Shown here piece after piece: positions 16,698-26,361 of a stretch of DNA of 43,476 nt. A program made the position numbers and the translations under genes. How positions within the stretch are numbered: position 1 is the stretch's first letter; each line of letters opens with the position of its first letter. This DNA is from Propionibacterium acidifaciens DSM 21887 (GTDB taxonomy: Bacteria; Actinomycetota; Actinomycetes; Propionibacteriales; Propionibacteriaceae): assembly GCF_000426605.1 (NCBI RefSeq), contig NZ_KE384545.1, forward strand, positions 1 through 43,476, written 5' to 3'. A model generated the notes under the pieces. It had not been told where the DNA came from. It saw only the letters and a list, made by a program, of their open reading frames with translations, and made no database searches.

Positions 16698-18068
16698 TCA
16701 CCGGTCCTGGGCGCCGTCCTGCCGGGCCTTGAGCCTGATGAGCAGCGAGGACATGCACAGGGCCACGAGGGACAGCACCGCCAGACCGACGAAGGCGCCG
16801 CCGAGGGTCGAGCTCGGGGTGAGGACCTCGGTGACGACGTCCCCCGCGTCGTTCTTGATCGAGGGCTCGATGAGCCCGCCGAAGACGATCGGGCCGAGCA
16901 GCGCCGGCACGTAGCCCAGGGTGATGGCGAAGGACATGGCGGCGGAGGACTGCTTGGCCGGTACGTTGAACTCGCCGATGGGAGCGTAGTAGACGCCGCG
17001 GATCATGAAGCAGCACCCCGAGGCCAGGAGCATGAGGACCATGAGCAGGCGCATGACGCCGGGGGCCACGAGATCCCCCGGGGCCTGCCCGGCGGGGAAG
17101 CTCGTGACGGAGGCGGGATGGGTGAAGAAGACGACGGCGATGGCCAGCAGCAGCACGACGAGCACCCCGGACATGAACCGCATGAAGTGCGGCGTCGACC
17201 GGAAGACCTTCTCGACGAGCAGCGAGGAGACGAGCGGGAGCATGCGCAGCCCGATGACGACGGTGGAGAACACCGCGGCCACGAGCGCGGAGGTGCCGTA
17301 ACCGGCCTGGAGGAAGCGTGCGAAGTAGGTCCCCGCGGCGACGAAGGTGCCGTAGACGCAGAAGACGTTGATGCCGACGACCCACACGACCGGGAGACGG
17401 GCGACCTTGCCGATCCCCCTGATCGCCTCGAAGGTGGAGGTGTTGACGGTGTCGTCGTCGGCGACCCGGGCGTCCCTCGGGGCCGCCCAGAGGACCAGGA
17501 TCGCGGTGGCCAGGACGATCGACGAGCCGGTCAGCATGATCGTCCGGGCGGAGGCGCCGGCGGCGATCAGCGCCGTCCACAGCAGCGACACGAGGAAGGC
17601 CAGCAGACCGCGTCCGAACTCGAAGAAGCCGAAGGCCGCGCCCTGGTGGTCCTCGGTCGTCGAGGTCCGCACGGCCTTGAAGTTGGCGGGTTTGAACAGC
17701 ACCTCGCTGAACAGGAGCATGAGGAAGAAGCACACGAGCAGCACGGGGAGGCCCAGCTTCGGGGAGAGGACGGAGATGACCAGCGAGATGACGCCGACCC
17801 CGACGGTGGTGAGGACCATGATCGTGCGGACCCTGAACCGGTCGCCGATCCAGCCCAGGAGGATCGTCCCCAGGATGATGACCAGGCCCTGCATGGAGTA
17901 GAGCCGCCCCGCCTGTGCATCCGTCACCCCCATCGCCGCCGGGAAGTCCTTGGGCAGCGTGTTCCGGATGTCCCAGAAGGCGTAGAGCAGTTGAGCGTTG
18001 ATCGTGATGAACAGCAGTTGAACGAACGTCCTCGGAGTGAATCCGAAGGATCTCAGCAGCTTCTTCAT
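16698..18068 (-). CDS. MFS transporter of the PI-PLC/kinase operon
   Basis: This 456-residue major facilitator has about twelve membrane segments and is unrelated in detail to the three sugar porters nearby. Notable stretches are GWIGDRFRVRTIM (loop 2-3), GAAFGFFEFGRGLLAF and MIRGVYYAPIGEF. This last string resembles MFS carriers of the YihN group, which accompany sugar-acid and sulfosugar operons; this is recall, not a search. It probably imports the compound processed by the kinase and PI-PLC, for example an inositol phosphodiester such as glycerophosphoinositol (inference). The start at 18068 has AAGGAG 7 bases upstream. It is the first gene of the operon, with the operator candidate 113 bp upstream. 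Confidence 0.75.
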   Translation of the reverse strand: MKKLLRSFGFTPRTFVQLLFITINAQLLYAFWDIRNTLPKDFPAAMGVTDAQAGRLYSMQGLVIILGTILLGWIGDRFRVRTIMVLTTVGVGVISLVISVLSPKLGLPVLLVCFFLMLLFSEVLFKPANFKAVRTSTTEDHQGAAFGFFEFGRGLLAFLVSLLWTALIAAGASARTIMLTGSSIVLATAILVLWAAPRDARVADDDTVNTSTFEAIRGIGKVARLPVVWVVGINVFCVYGTFVAAGTYFARFLQAGYGTSALVAAVFSTVVIGLRMLPLVSSLLVEKVFRSTPHFMRFMSGVLVVLLLAIAVVFFTHPASVTSFPAGQAPGDLVAPGVMRLLMVLMLLASGCCFMIRGVYYAPIGEFNVPAKQSSAAMSFAITLGYVPALLGPIVFGGLIEPSIKNDAGDVVTEVLTPSSTLGGAFVGLAVLSLVALCMSSLLIRLKARQDGAQDR

Positions 18069-18180
18069 TGAAGGTCTCCTTGATCGCGTCGCGGACGCCC
18101 GCGCCGGCGGGTCGTCACGGACCCGTTGCACCGTGCGGCCTGCAGCCGGTGGCGGCGCCCACGAACGAAGCTACCAGGAA

Positions 18181-18194
18181 TTCAATCGTTTGAA
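18181..18194. promoter_or_regulatory. LacI-type operator candidate upstream of the MFS/kinase/PI-PLC operon
   Basis: TTCAATCGTTTGAA is a near-perfect inverted repeat (12 of 14 paired) centred on CG, the usual form of LacI/GalR sites. It lies 113-126 bp upstream of the MFS start. The regulator at 13880 is the likely binder. The region 18069-18538 carries this site, the divergent promoter at 18409 and no gene. Confidence 0.5.
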
Positions 18195-18408
18195 CAGCTC
18201 GGTCGGGCAGATCGGTCGGGCAGACGCCCCGGACGCGAGGCACGGTCCGCGCCGTGCCGTCTCGTCGGTGGGGCGGCGCCGTCGGACGAGGGGCCCGGAC
18301 GGAGGCGGACGGACGAGGACCGGGCACGCGGGACGCCGGGATCGCGGCGCCCCGGCGGTGCTCGACCGCACCGGGGAGGGGCCGGACTGCAACACGCGTG
18401 CAGCCCAT

Positions 18409-18437
18409 TTGTCTGCACAATCCGCCCGCCCTACAGT
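18409..18437 (+). promoter_or_regulatory. promoter for the small membrane protein
   Basis: TTGTCT (18409-18414) and TACAGT (18432-18437) are spaced by exactly 17 bases, giving a good sigma-70-type promoter 101 bp upstream of the start. Just upstream, CTGCAACACGCGTGCAG (18387-18403) is an inverted repeat with a CACGCGTG core that could be an operator. Confidence 0.5.
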
Positions 18438-18538
18438 GGCGTCCGTCACAGCGGATCGGGGCCGTCGTCCCGGATCCGGAGTACACCGTCGTGCGCGTCG
18501 CGACCGGTGTCGCGGTGCGCCCCAGAGAAAGAGGCACC

Positions 18539-18778
18539 ATGACCGCGATCGACACCATCGCCACCGGCTCCGCCGCAGTTCGCCATGAGACCGCCCTCAT
18601 CCCGGGCAGGACCATCGTCTTCATGACCGCCAGCGCCTTCATGGCCGCCAGCGTCCTCCTCATCGTCGTGGGCCTGGCCGTCGACATGCCCGCGATGATG
18701 CTCGTCGGCACCCTCACGCTCGTCGCCGACATCATGATCGGCATCCACAGCGGCATCAACGCGCTCGCCGCGGAGTGA
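18539..18778 (+). CDS. small two-segment membrane protein, unknown function
   Basis: This 79-residue protein begins MTAIDTIATGSAAVRHE and has two hydrophobic segments: about residues 26-48 (TIVFMTASAFMAASVLLIVVG) and 50-72 (MPAMMLVGTLTLVADIMIGI). No family is recognised. AAAGAGG lies 4 bases before the ATG and a well-spaced promoter is upstream, which supports a real gene. It stands alone between the PI-PLC operon (divergent) and the third LacI gene. Its membrane nature and place suggest an accessory to the transporters, but there is no direct evidence for this. Confidence 0.6.
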   Translation: MTAIDTIATGSAAVRHETALIPGRTIVFMTASAFMAASVLLIVVGLAVDMPAMMLVGTLTLVADIMIGIHSGINALAAE

Positions 18779-18974
18779 TCCGGTCGTCCCCGCCGATCCG
18801 GCGGGGACGGCGTCACGAAGGGCACGGACGCGGAAGGCGGGGCCGACGGGCCCGACGGGTCCGTGACCACGGGTCACCGCAGCCGTGGACGCGCGCGGGG
18901 CGGCCTCCTCCGCCGCGAGGGGCCGCCCTGGCAGAATGCGCCCCAGAGACCCGGCCGAGGATCGAGGACCAGCG

Positions 18975-19976
18975 ATGCCCACCCCAGAACGCGCGCCGCA
19001 CGCCACCCAGCAGGACGTCGCCGCGCGCGCCGGGGTCTCCCGGGGCCTCGTCTCCCTCGCACTCAAGGGCGAGGGCCGCATGTCCGACGAGACGCGTCGG
19101 CGCATCCTCGACACGGCCCGCGCCCTCGACTACCACCCGAACACCGCAGCGGCCGAACTCGCGACCCGACGCTCGCACCGCCTGGCCGTCGTCCTCCCCT
19201 ATCTCGACAACCCCTTCTTCGACCGCCTGCTCCGACGGCTGCGCCATCACGCCGGCGCCGCCGGCCACACCCTGGTCGTCCTCGTCTCGGACCTGGAGGA
19301 GCGGCTCGAGCGGACGACGGTGGACGAGGTCCTCTCACTGCGACCCGCCGGGCTCATCCTGCCCGGCACCTCGATGAGTCCCGAGGCTCTGCTGGCCATG
19401 TCGGAGCGCATCCCGCTCTGCGTCCTGGACCGGGCGCTCGACGAGCCGTCGATCCCGACGGTCCGGCTCGACGAGGCCGATGCCGCATGGCAGATCGTCG
19501 CGCATCTCGCCGCCCAGGGCCTTCGCCGCCTGGTCTTCTTCTCCCCGCCGCGCAGCATGCACGAGTCGCTGCTCGACGAACGCCGCGCGGCGTGCCGCGA
19601 GGCCGCGACGGACGCCGGTCTCGACCTCACGGAGGTCGTCCGCGGCGACGACATGAACGAGACCCTGGCCGCGCTGCGCTCCGACTCGAAGGATCCGTTC
19701 GGGGCCGTCGTCTACAACGACATGCTCGGCATCGACCTGGTGGCCGCAGTGCTGGCCTCCCGCCTCAGGCCCGGCGCCGATGTCGCGATCGTCTCCTACG
19801 ACAACACCTCGCTGGCCTCACGCCCCGAGGTCTCGCTCACGAGCGTCGACCAGTCCCCGGACCGGCTGGCCGAGGCCGCCGTCGCAGCGGTACTCGCCCC
19901 CGCCCCGGCGGCGCATGTGACGGTCCCCGCCACGCTCGTCGTCCGCGCCTCAAGCCTGCGGACGCCGCGGGGCTGA
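18975..19976 (+). CDS. LacI-family repressor (island regulator 2)
   Basis: This 333-residue protein has an HTH of form ATQQDVAARAGVSRGLVSLAL (about residues 9-29), hinge YHPNTAAAELATRRSHRLA and a sugar-sensor domain with VYNDMLGIDLVAAVLASRL. It is a clear paralog of the protein at 9181: both share SR-x-LVSLAL in the recognition helix and similar C-terminal VSYDNT-x-LA and SLTS-x-DQ strings. Both therefore probably bind the ACGCGCGT-core operators. ATCGAGGACC provides a ribosome site for the ATG at 18975. It precedes the dehydrogenase-porter-IolE unit, whose promoter carries such an operator at 20130. Confidence 0.87.
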   Translation: MPTPERAPHATQQDVAARAGVSRGLVSLALKGEGRMSDETRRRILDTARALDYHPNTAAAELATRRSHRLAVVLPYLDNPFFDRLLRRLRHHAGAAGHTLVVLVSDLEERLERTTVDEVLSLRPAGLILPGTSMSPEALLAMSERIPLCVLDRALDEPSIPTVRLDEADAAWQIVAHLAAQGLRRLVFFSPPRSMHESLLDERRAACREAATDAGLDLTEVVRGDDMNETLAALRSDSKDPFGAVVYNDMLGIDLVAAVLASRLRPGADVAIVSYDNTSLASRPEVSLTSVDQSPDRLAEAAVAAVLAPAPAAHVTVPATLVVRASSLRTPRG

Positions 19977-20104
19977 GCTCCCCCTCCGCGCGCCCCGGCC
20001 GGGGAAGAGGCCCGGAGGACCGGCGTCCCGGAGCGGGGACGACGACAGCGCACAAGCGCAGACACGAGATGAGTCAGCTCGCCCTCTTGCGCCGGGCACG
20101 AGGT

Positions 20105-20143
20105 GTTGCTACATTTTGTCATGTCATTGATTACGCGCGTTAG
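20105..20143 (+). promoter_or_regulatory. promoter and LacI-type operator for the 20246 unit
   Basis: TTGCTA (20105-20110) with TGATTA at about 20128-20133 forms a weak promoter. The operator ATTACGCGCGTTAG (20130-20143) overlaps the -10 box and shares the ACGCGCGT core with 7341 and 10440. TTGTCATGTCATT at 20116-20128 also echoes the palindrome at 4732. The rest of 19977-20245 shows no gene. Confidence 0.55.
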
Positions 20144-20245
20144 CACTCCTCATGGCGCATCGCCATTCAGCGACGCTGAGCGTGCCGGTGCGGCCACATG
20201 ACGTCCGCACCCCACCGGCCACTGTCGACCGGGAAGGAGATCTCT

Positions 20246-21442
20246 GTGAACAGCAAGAAGCAGATCGGCATCGGCATCGTCTCCCTGGGCTGGATGGGTC
20301 GTCTGCACGCCCGCAGTTACCGCTCGGTCTCGGAGCGCTTCCCCGAGCTGGGCGCCGAGGCCCGTCTCGTCGCCGCGGCCGACCCCGTCGTCGAGGCGCA
20401 GCGGGCCGCCGTCGAGGACCTCGGCTTCGACCGGGCCTGCTCCGACTACCACGAGCTCCTCGCCGATCCCCTGGTGGAGGCCGTCTCCATCTGCTCACCG
20501 AATCATCTTCACCAGGAGATCGCGCTGGCCGCCGTCGAGGCCGGCAAGCCCTTCTGGATCGAGAAGCCGATGGGCGTGGACTCCGGCCAGTCGAGGGCCA
20601 TCGCCCGGGCGGCGGCCGGGGCCGGTCTCGTCACCGCCGTCGGTTTCAACTACCGGCACGTCCCGGCCATCGAGTACATGCGGACGCTCGTCCGCTCCGG
20701 GGAGCTCGGCCGGATCACCAACGTGCGCGTCTGGTTCATCGCCGACTACAACGCCTCTCCCCGAGTCCCGCTCACCTGGCGCGCCTCCCGCGAGAAGGCC
20801 GGCGCCGGAGTCGTCCCCGATCTCATGAGTCATGGAGCCGACCTCGCCCAGTACATCGTGGGACGCATCGCCCAGGTCACCGCCATCACCGGCACCTTCA
20901 TCACGGAACGTCCCATCCCCACGAAGACGGGCATCGGGCACTCCGGTTTCGAGATCGGCGACGAGACCGGCCCGGTCGAGAACGAGGACTACGTCGGCAT
21001 GCTCGTCCGTTTCGAAAACGGCGTCCTCGGCACGATGGAGTCCTCCCGCGTGAGCGTCGGGCCGCGCGCCGAGTACGTCGTCGAGGTCTACGGGACGAAC
21101 GGCTCGGCACGATGGAACTTCGAACGCCTCAACGAGCTCGAGGTCTGCACGACGGTCGACGGCGGCCCCACGCACGGCTACACCCGCGCCATGGCCAACC
21201 CGGCCTGGGGGGAGTGGAGCCGCTACCAGCCCGCCATCGGCACCTCCATGGGATTCGACGACATGAAGTCCATCGAGGCGGCCCAGTTCCTCCGGTCGGT
21301 GCTCACCGGGCAGCAGTTCGCTCCCTCCGCGGCCGACGCCTGGTGCGCCGCCGAGGTCGATGAGGCCATCGTGGCCTCCGCGGCCGATGGCACCTGGCAC
21401 GACGTCGCCCCCGTTGAGGGCCCGACGACCTTCGACGCCTGA
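20246..21442 (+). CDS. Gfo/Idh/MocA-family dehydrogenase, probable inositol dehydrogenase paralog
   Basis: This 398-residue NAD(P)-dependent oxidoreductase has a Rossmann segment IGIVSLGWMGRLHARSY at the N-terminus, catalytic-lysine motif IEKPMGV near residue 110, GFNYRHVPAIEYM, and MSHGADLAQYIVG in the active-site helix. A porter (21533) and an IolE-like dehydratase (23371) follow on the same strand, so it likely makes the inosose that IolE dehydrates. An inositol isomer such as scyllo- or chiro-inositol is plausible, since a standard IolG already exists at 6236. The start is the GTG at 20246, with AAGGAG 7 bases upstream, rather than the upstream ATG at 20198. A short hairpin (21455-21482) lies downstream. 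Confidence 0.83.
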   Translation: MNSKKQIGIGIVSLGWMGRLHARSYRSVSERFPELGAEARLVAAADPVVEAQRAAVEDLGFDRACSDYHELLADPLVEAVSICSPNHLHQEIALAAVEAGKPFWIEKPMGVDSGQSRAIARAAAGAGLVTAVGFNYRHVPAIEYMRTLVRSGELGRITNVRVWFIADYNASPRVPLTWRASREKAGAGVVPDLMSHGADLAQYIVGRIAQVTAITGTFITERPIPTKTGIGHSGFEIGDETGPVENEDYVGMLVRFENGVLGTMESSRVSVGPRAEYVVEVYGTNGSARWNFERLNELEVCTTVDGGPTHGYTRAMANPAWGEWSRYQPAIGTSMGFDDMKSIEAAQFLRSVLTGQQFAPSAADAWCAAEVDEAIVASAADGTWHDVAPVEGPTTFDA

Positions 21443-21454
21443 GAACCCCACCGC

Positions 21455-21482
21455 TTCCCGGTCGCGGAACCGCGACCGGGAA
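21455..21482 (+). terminator. hairpin between dehydrogenase and porter 3
   Basis: Arms of 13 bases (TTCCCGGTCGCGG and complement) are separated by AA. It lies 13 bp past the dehydrogenase stop and 50 bp before the porter start. It may partly terminate or stabilise the message within the unit. Confidence 0.55.
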
Positions 21483-21532
21483 AGCACCCCCGCAGGAGCC
21501 TGCACCGCCGGGCCCCGGATGAACGGAGAACC

Positions 21533-23278
21533 ATGAGCGAAGGAGCTCAGGAGACCGCGCTGAAGAACATCACCGCGGACCAGATGGAACAAGCCGTTGC
21601 GGCCACCCCGGCCTCGGGCGGGCATCGGGGCATCATCGCCATCGCCGCTGTGGCCACCCTCGGCTCGCTGCTCTTCGGCTACGACACCGGTGTCATCTCC
21701 GGCGCCCTGCCCTTCATGTACATGCCCCATGCCGCCCAGGGCTTCCAGCTCACCAGTCTCGAGGAGGGCGCGATCGGCGGTACTCTCCTCATCGGCGCCG
21801 CCTTCGGCGCCCTCCTCGGCGGCCGGCTGTCCGACCGCTACGGCAGGAGGCACAACATCACGGTGCTCGCCATCGTCTTCCTGGTCGGCGCCCTGGGCAC
21901 GACTCTCGCCCCGAACATCTGGGTCATGTACCCGTTCCGAGTCGTCCTCGGCCTGGCCGTGGGCGGCGCCAGCGCCACCGTGCCCGTCTACCTCGCCGAG
22001 ACCGCGCCCAAACGCATCCGCGGCTCGATCGTGGCCATCGACCAGCTCATGATCGTCACGGGGCAGCTGCTCGCCTTCACGATGAACGCCATCATCAGCA
22101 ACATCCAGGGCGGCCCCCGGATCACGATCGAGGCGGATCCCTCCGGCACCCTTGCCCCGGGCGAGTACGTCTACGACACGATCCAGGCCCTCCAGTCCTC
22201 GCAGGGCGGCACGATGAGCGCCGAGCAGTACCACGCCTTCCTCGACCAGCTCGTCATCTCGGGCGGCAACGGCGAGACCTGGCGATACATGCTCGTCCTG
22301 TGCTCGATCCCGGCCGTCGCGCTGTGGATCGGCATCCGGTTCATGCCGGAGTCCTCTCGCTGGTACATCGCCAAGGAGCGCCTCCATGAGGCCATCGGCT
22401 CGCTCAAACGGGTCCGGGATCCGCACCGCGACGGCCCCCTCGAGGACGAGCTCATGGAGATGGCGGAGGCCCGCCAGCACGAGCTGGCCGAGGAGGCTCA
22501 GCGAAGAGGGCTGGGGTACGTCCTCGCCACGCCGTGGCTGCGCAAGCTGCTCCTCGTCGGAATCTTCCTGGCCATCATCAATCAGACCACTGGCGTCAAC
22601 ACGATCATGTACTACGCGCCCAAGGTGCTGGAGTACGCGGGCATGTCCACGTCGGCCTCCATCACCGCCCAGGTGGCGAACGGCGTCATGAGCGTCATCG
22701 GCTCGGCCGTCGGCATCTGGCTCATCCTCCGGTTCCGTCGCCGCCAGATCCTCATCGCCGACGTCACGGGCGTGGGCGTCTGCCTGCTCGGCATCGCCGC
22801 CACCTTCCAGCTGGCCATCGCCCCGCACATGGCGGCCGGCAGCGCGCCGCCCTCCTGGGCGGCCCTCCTCGTCCTCGGCCTGATGGCCCTGTTCATGCTC
22901 ATCGTCCAGTCCTCGAACGGCACCGTCGTATGGACGATGCTGGGCGAGATCTTCCCCGCCAACGTCCGCGGCGTCATGAACGGCACGGCCGTCTTCTGCA
23001 TGTGGATCGCCAACGCGATCATCACGTGGACCTTCCCCACGATGATGGAGGGCCTGGGCGGCGGGCTGACCTACGCGATCTACGGGGTGCTCAATCTCGT
23101 CATCGCCGTGGTCCTGCTCCGCATCATGCCCGAGACCTCCGGCCGCTCGCTCGAACGGATCGAGCACGACATGGAGGAGCGCTACTCCCGACGCGCAGGC
23201 ATCGGACGACCGGGGCCCGGCCCCACTCCGCGCAGCCACGGAGCAGGACACCACAAGACTCGTTCACGACCTCGATGA
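21533..23278 (+). CDS. MFS sugar porter, inositol-type (IolT-like), paralog 3
   Basis: This 581-residue sugar porter family protein shows GSLLFGYDTGVISG, GGRLSDRYGRRHN, ETAPKRIRG, MPESSRWY, NQTTGVNTIMYYAPK, GEIFPANVRG and MPETSGRSLERIE. It has the longest TM5-TM6 insertion of the three paralogs (about 60 residues, with SSQGGTMSAEQYHAFLDQL) and an extra basic, Pro/Gly-rich C-terminal tail of some 25 residues that the others lack. GGAG precedes the ATG. It lies between its partner dehydrogenase (20246) and the IolE-like gene (23371), so it is the dedicated importer of this unit. The substrate is inferred, not shown. Confidence 0.88.
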   Translation: MSEGAQETALKNITADQMEQAVAATPASGGHRGIIAIAAVATLGSLLFGYDTGVISGALPFMYMPHAAQGFQLTSLEEGAIGGTLLIGAAFGALLGGRLSDRYGRRHNITVLAIVFLVGALGTTLAPNIWVMYPFRVVLGLAVGGASATVPVYLAETAPKRIRGSIVAIDQLMIVTGQLLAFTMNAIISNIQGGPRITIEADPSGTLAPGEYVYDTIQALQSSQGGTMSAEQYHAFLDQLVISGGNGETWRYMLVLCSIPAVALWIGIRFMPESSRWYIAKERLHEAIGSLKRVRDPHRDGPLEDELMEMAEARQHELAEEAQRRGLGYVLATPWLRKLLLVGIFLAIINQTTGVNTIMYYAPKVLEYAGMSTSASITAQVANGVMSVIGSAVGIWLILRFRRRQILIADVTGVGVCLLGIAATFQLAIAPHMAAGSAPPSWAALLVLGLMALFMLIVQSSNGTVVWTMLGEIFPANVRGVMNGTAVFCMWIANAIITWTFPTMMEGLGGGLTYAIYGVLNLVIAVVLLRIMPETSGRSLERIEHDMEERYSRRAGIGRPGPGPTPRSHGAGHHKTRSRPR

Positions 23279-23370
23279 ACCGGGCTATGGCCAGGGGTTG
23301 CGCCCCCGCTGAGGCTCCTGTGAACAAGCCTTCACGAATCATGACACCACGAATGGAATGGAGACACACC

Positions 23371-24297
23371 ATGGCTTTCCGACTCGATCCCGCAACGGCG
23401 ATCAAGGACCCGCACGGCATCCACTGGGGCATGCACCCCATCGCCTGGCGCAACGACGACATCCCGGAGGTCGGTGCCTTCAACACCCTCGACGACATGC
23501 TGCTCGACCTGGCCGACGTCGGCTACGCCGGCACCGAGTGCGCGGGCTTCTTCCCCTCGAAGGAGGAGGTCAAGGAGCGCGCCGAGGCGCGCGGCATCCG
23601 GATCGTCGCCCAGTGGTTCTCCTCCTTCATCCTCCGTGACGGCGTCGACGCCGTCGCGAAGGCCTTCGAGGAGAACTGCGCGTACCTGGAGTACCTCGGC
23701 GCGACGCGCATCGTCGTCTCGGAACAGACCGGCTCGGTCCAGGGCGTCCGCGACGTCTGCATCTTCACCGACAAGCCGGTCCTCACCGAGGAGCAGTGGC
23801 ACGTCCTGGCCGACGGTCTCGACCGACTCGGCGACATCGCCCACGCCCATGGCCTCGAGCTCGTCTACCACCATCACCTCGGAACGGTCGTCCAGACCGC
23901 CGAGGAGACCATCCGCCTCATGGAGCTGACGGACCCCGCCAGGGTCTCCCTGCTGTTCGACACCGGCCACGCCTACGTCGGGGCCGGGACGGTCGCGGAC
24001 CTGCTGAGCGCCACCATCGACCGGGTCGGGCACGTCCACTTCAAGGACGTCCGCCCCGAGAAGCTGGCCGAGTCCCGCGCCGCCGAGCGCTCCTTCCTCG
24101 ACTCCTTCCTGTCGGGCATGTTCACCGTCCCCGGCGACGGGTGCATCGACTTCACGGAGCCCTACCGGATGCTCGTCGACCACGGCTACGACCAGTGGAT
24201 CCTCGTCGAGGCCGAGCAGGACCCGGCCGTCGCGAACCCCCACGAGTACGCGGTCAAGGCCCGCGCCTACCTCGAGAGCACGCTCTTCACGCTCTGA
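23371..24297 (+). CDS. iolE: IolE-like myo-inosose-2 dehydratase
   Basis: This 308-residue TIM-barrel protein should remove water from scyllo-inosose to give the diketone substrate of IolD, the second step of inositol catabolism, in the cytoplasm. The string IHWGMHPIAWRNDDIPE near the start, AGFFPSKEEVKERAE, and LVYHHHLGTVVQT are typical of IolE. Metal ligands would include Asp and His in LLFDTGHAYVGA, His in VGHVHFKDVR and Glu in ILVEAEQDP. GGAG lies 9 bases before the ATG at 23371. It is last in the unit with the dehydrogenase and porter 3. The 265 bases to the convergent glnS gene show no gene. Confidence 0.83.
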   Translation: MAFRLDPATAIKDPHGIHWGMHPIAWRNDDIPEVGAFNTLDDMLLDLADVGYAGTECAGFFPSKEEVKERAEARGIRIVAQWFSSFILRDGVDAVAKAFEENCAYLEYLGATRIVVSEQTGSVQGVRDVCIFTDKPVLTEEQWHVLADGLDRLGDIAHAHGLELVYHHHLGTVVQTAEETIRLMELTDPARVSLLFDTGHAYVGAGTVADLLSATIDRVGHVHFKDVRPEKLAESRAAERSFLDSFLSGMFTVPGDGCIDFTEPYRMLVDHGYDQWILVEAEQDPAVANPHEYAVKARAYLESTLFTL

Positions 24298-24562
24298 CCG
24301 GCGGGGCCGGGGAGCGCGGGCGTCGTCTCCGGCCCTCGGGCCTCTCGAACGGGAGACGTCCGACCCTCGCAGGGCCCGCGTCGCCCTCGGACCGTGACGG
24401 GAACGGCGGTCGCCGCGGGGACGGGGCAGGCCGACCGCCGTCCCCGGTGCGTCGTCATCGGCAGGAGGACGACGGCGCCCCCGAGGGCCATGAGGGCGAG
24501 GAGCCGGCAGGCGGCGGTCCAGGGCCGGCCCGTCGGCGGGCGTCCCACGGACGGGCCGGGGC

Positions 24563-26293
<1,731 letters not shown>

Positions 26294-26361
26294 GGCGGTC
26301 AAGTTAGCACGCGTCAGGACCCCCGCAGCCCGCAGTGACCACCGTCCCGCGACGGCGCCGT

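Noticed and set aside
15757-17733. Apparent 658-residue fusion ending in the PfkB kinase
   Set aside because: The first 350 residues are an Arg-rich shadow of the MFS gene. The kinase has its own ATG with AAGGAG at 16686.
20495-23254. 919-codon open frame on the minus strand
   Set aside because: Antisense shadow of the dehydrogenase and porter genes; low-complexity His/Asp/Gly-rich product and no plausible start site.
24298-24562. Possible small gene between iolE and glnS
   Set aside because: Frames here are Arg/Pro-rich with no ribosome site and no family likeness; it is treated as a convergent spacer.
26300-26320. TTAGCACGCGTCA upstream of glnS as an island operator
   Set aside because: It has ACGCGT but not the ACGCGCGT core, and lies before a housekeeping gene; the resemblance is probably chance.
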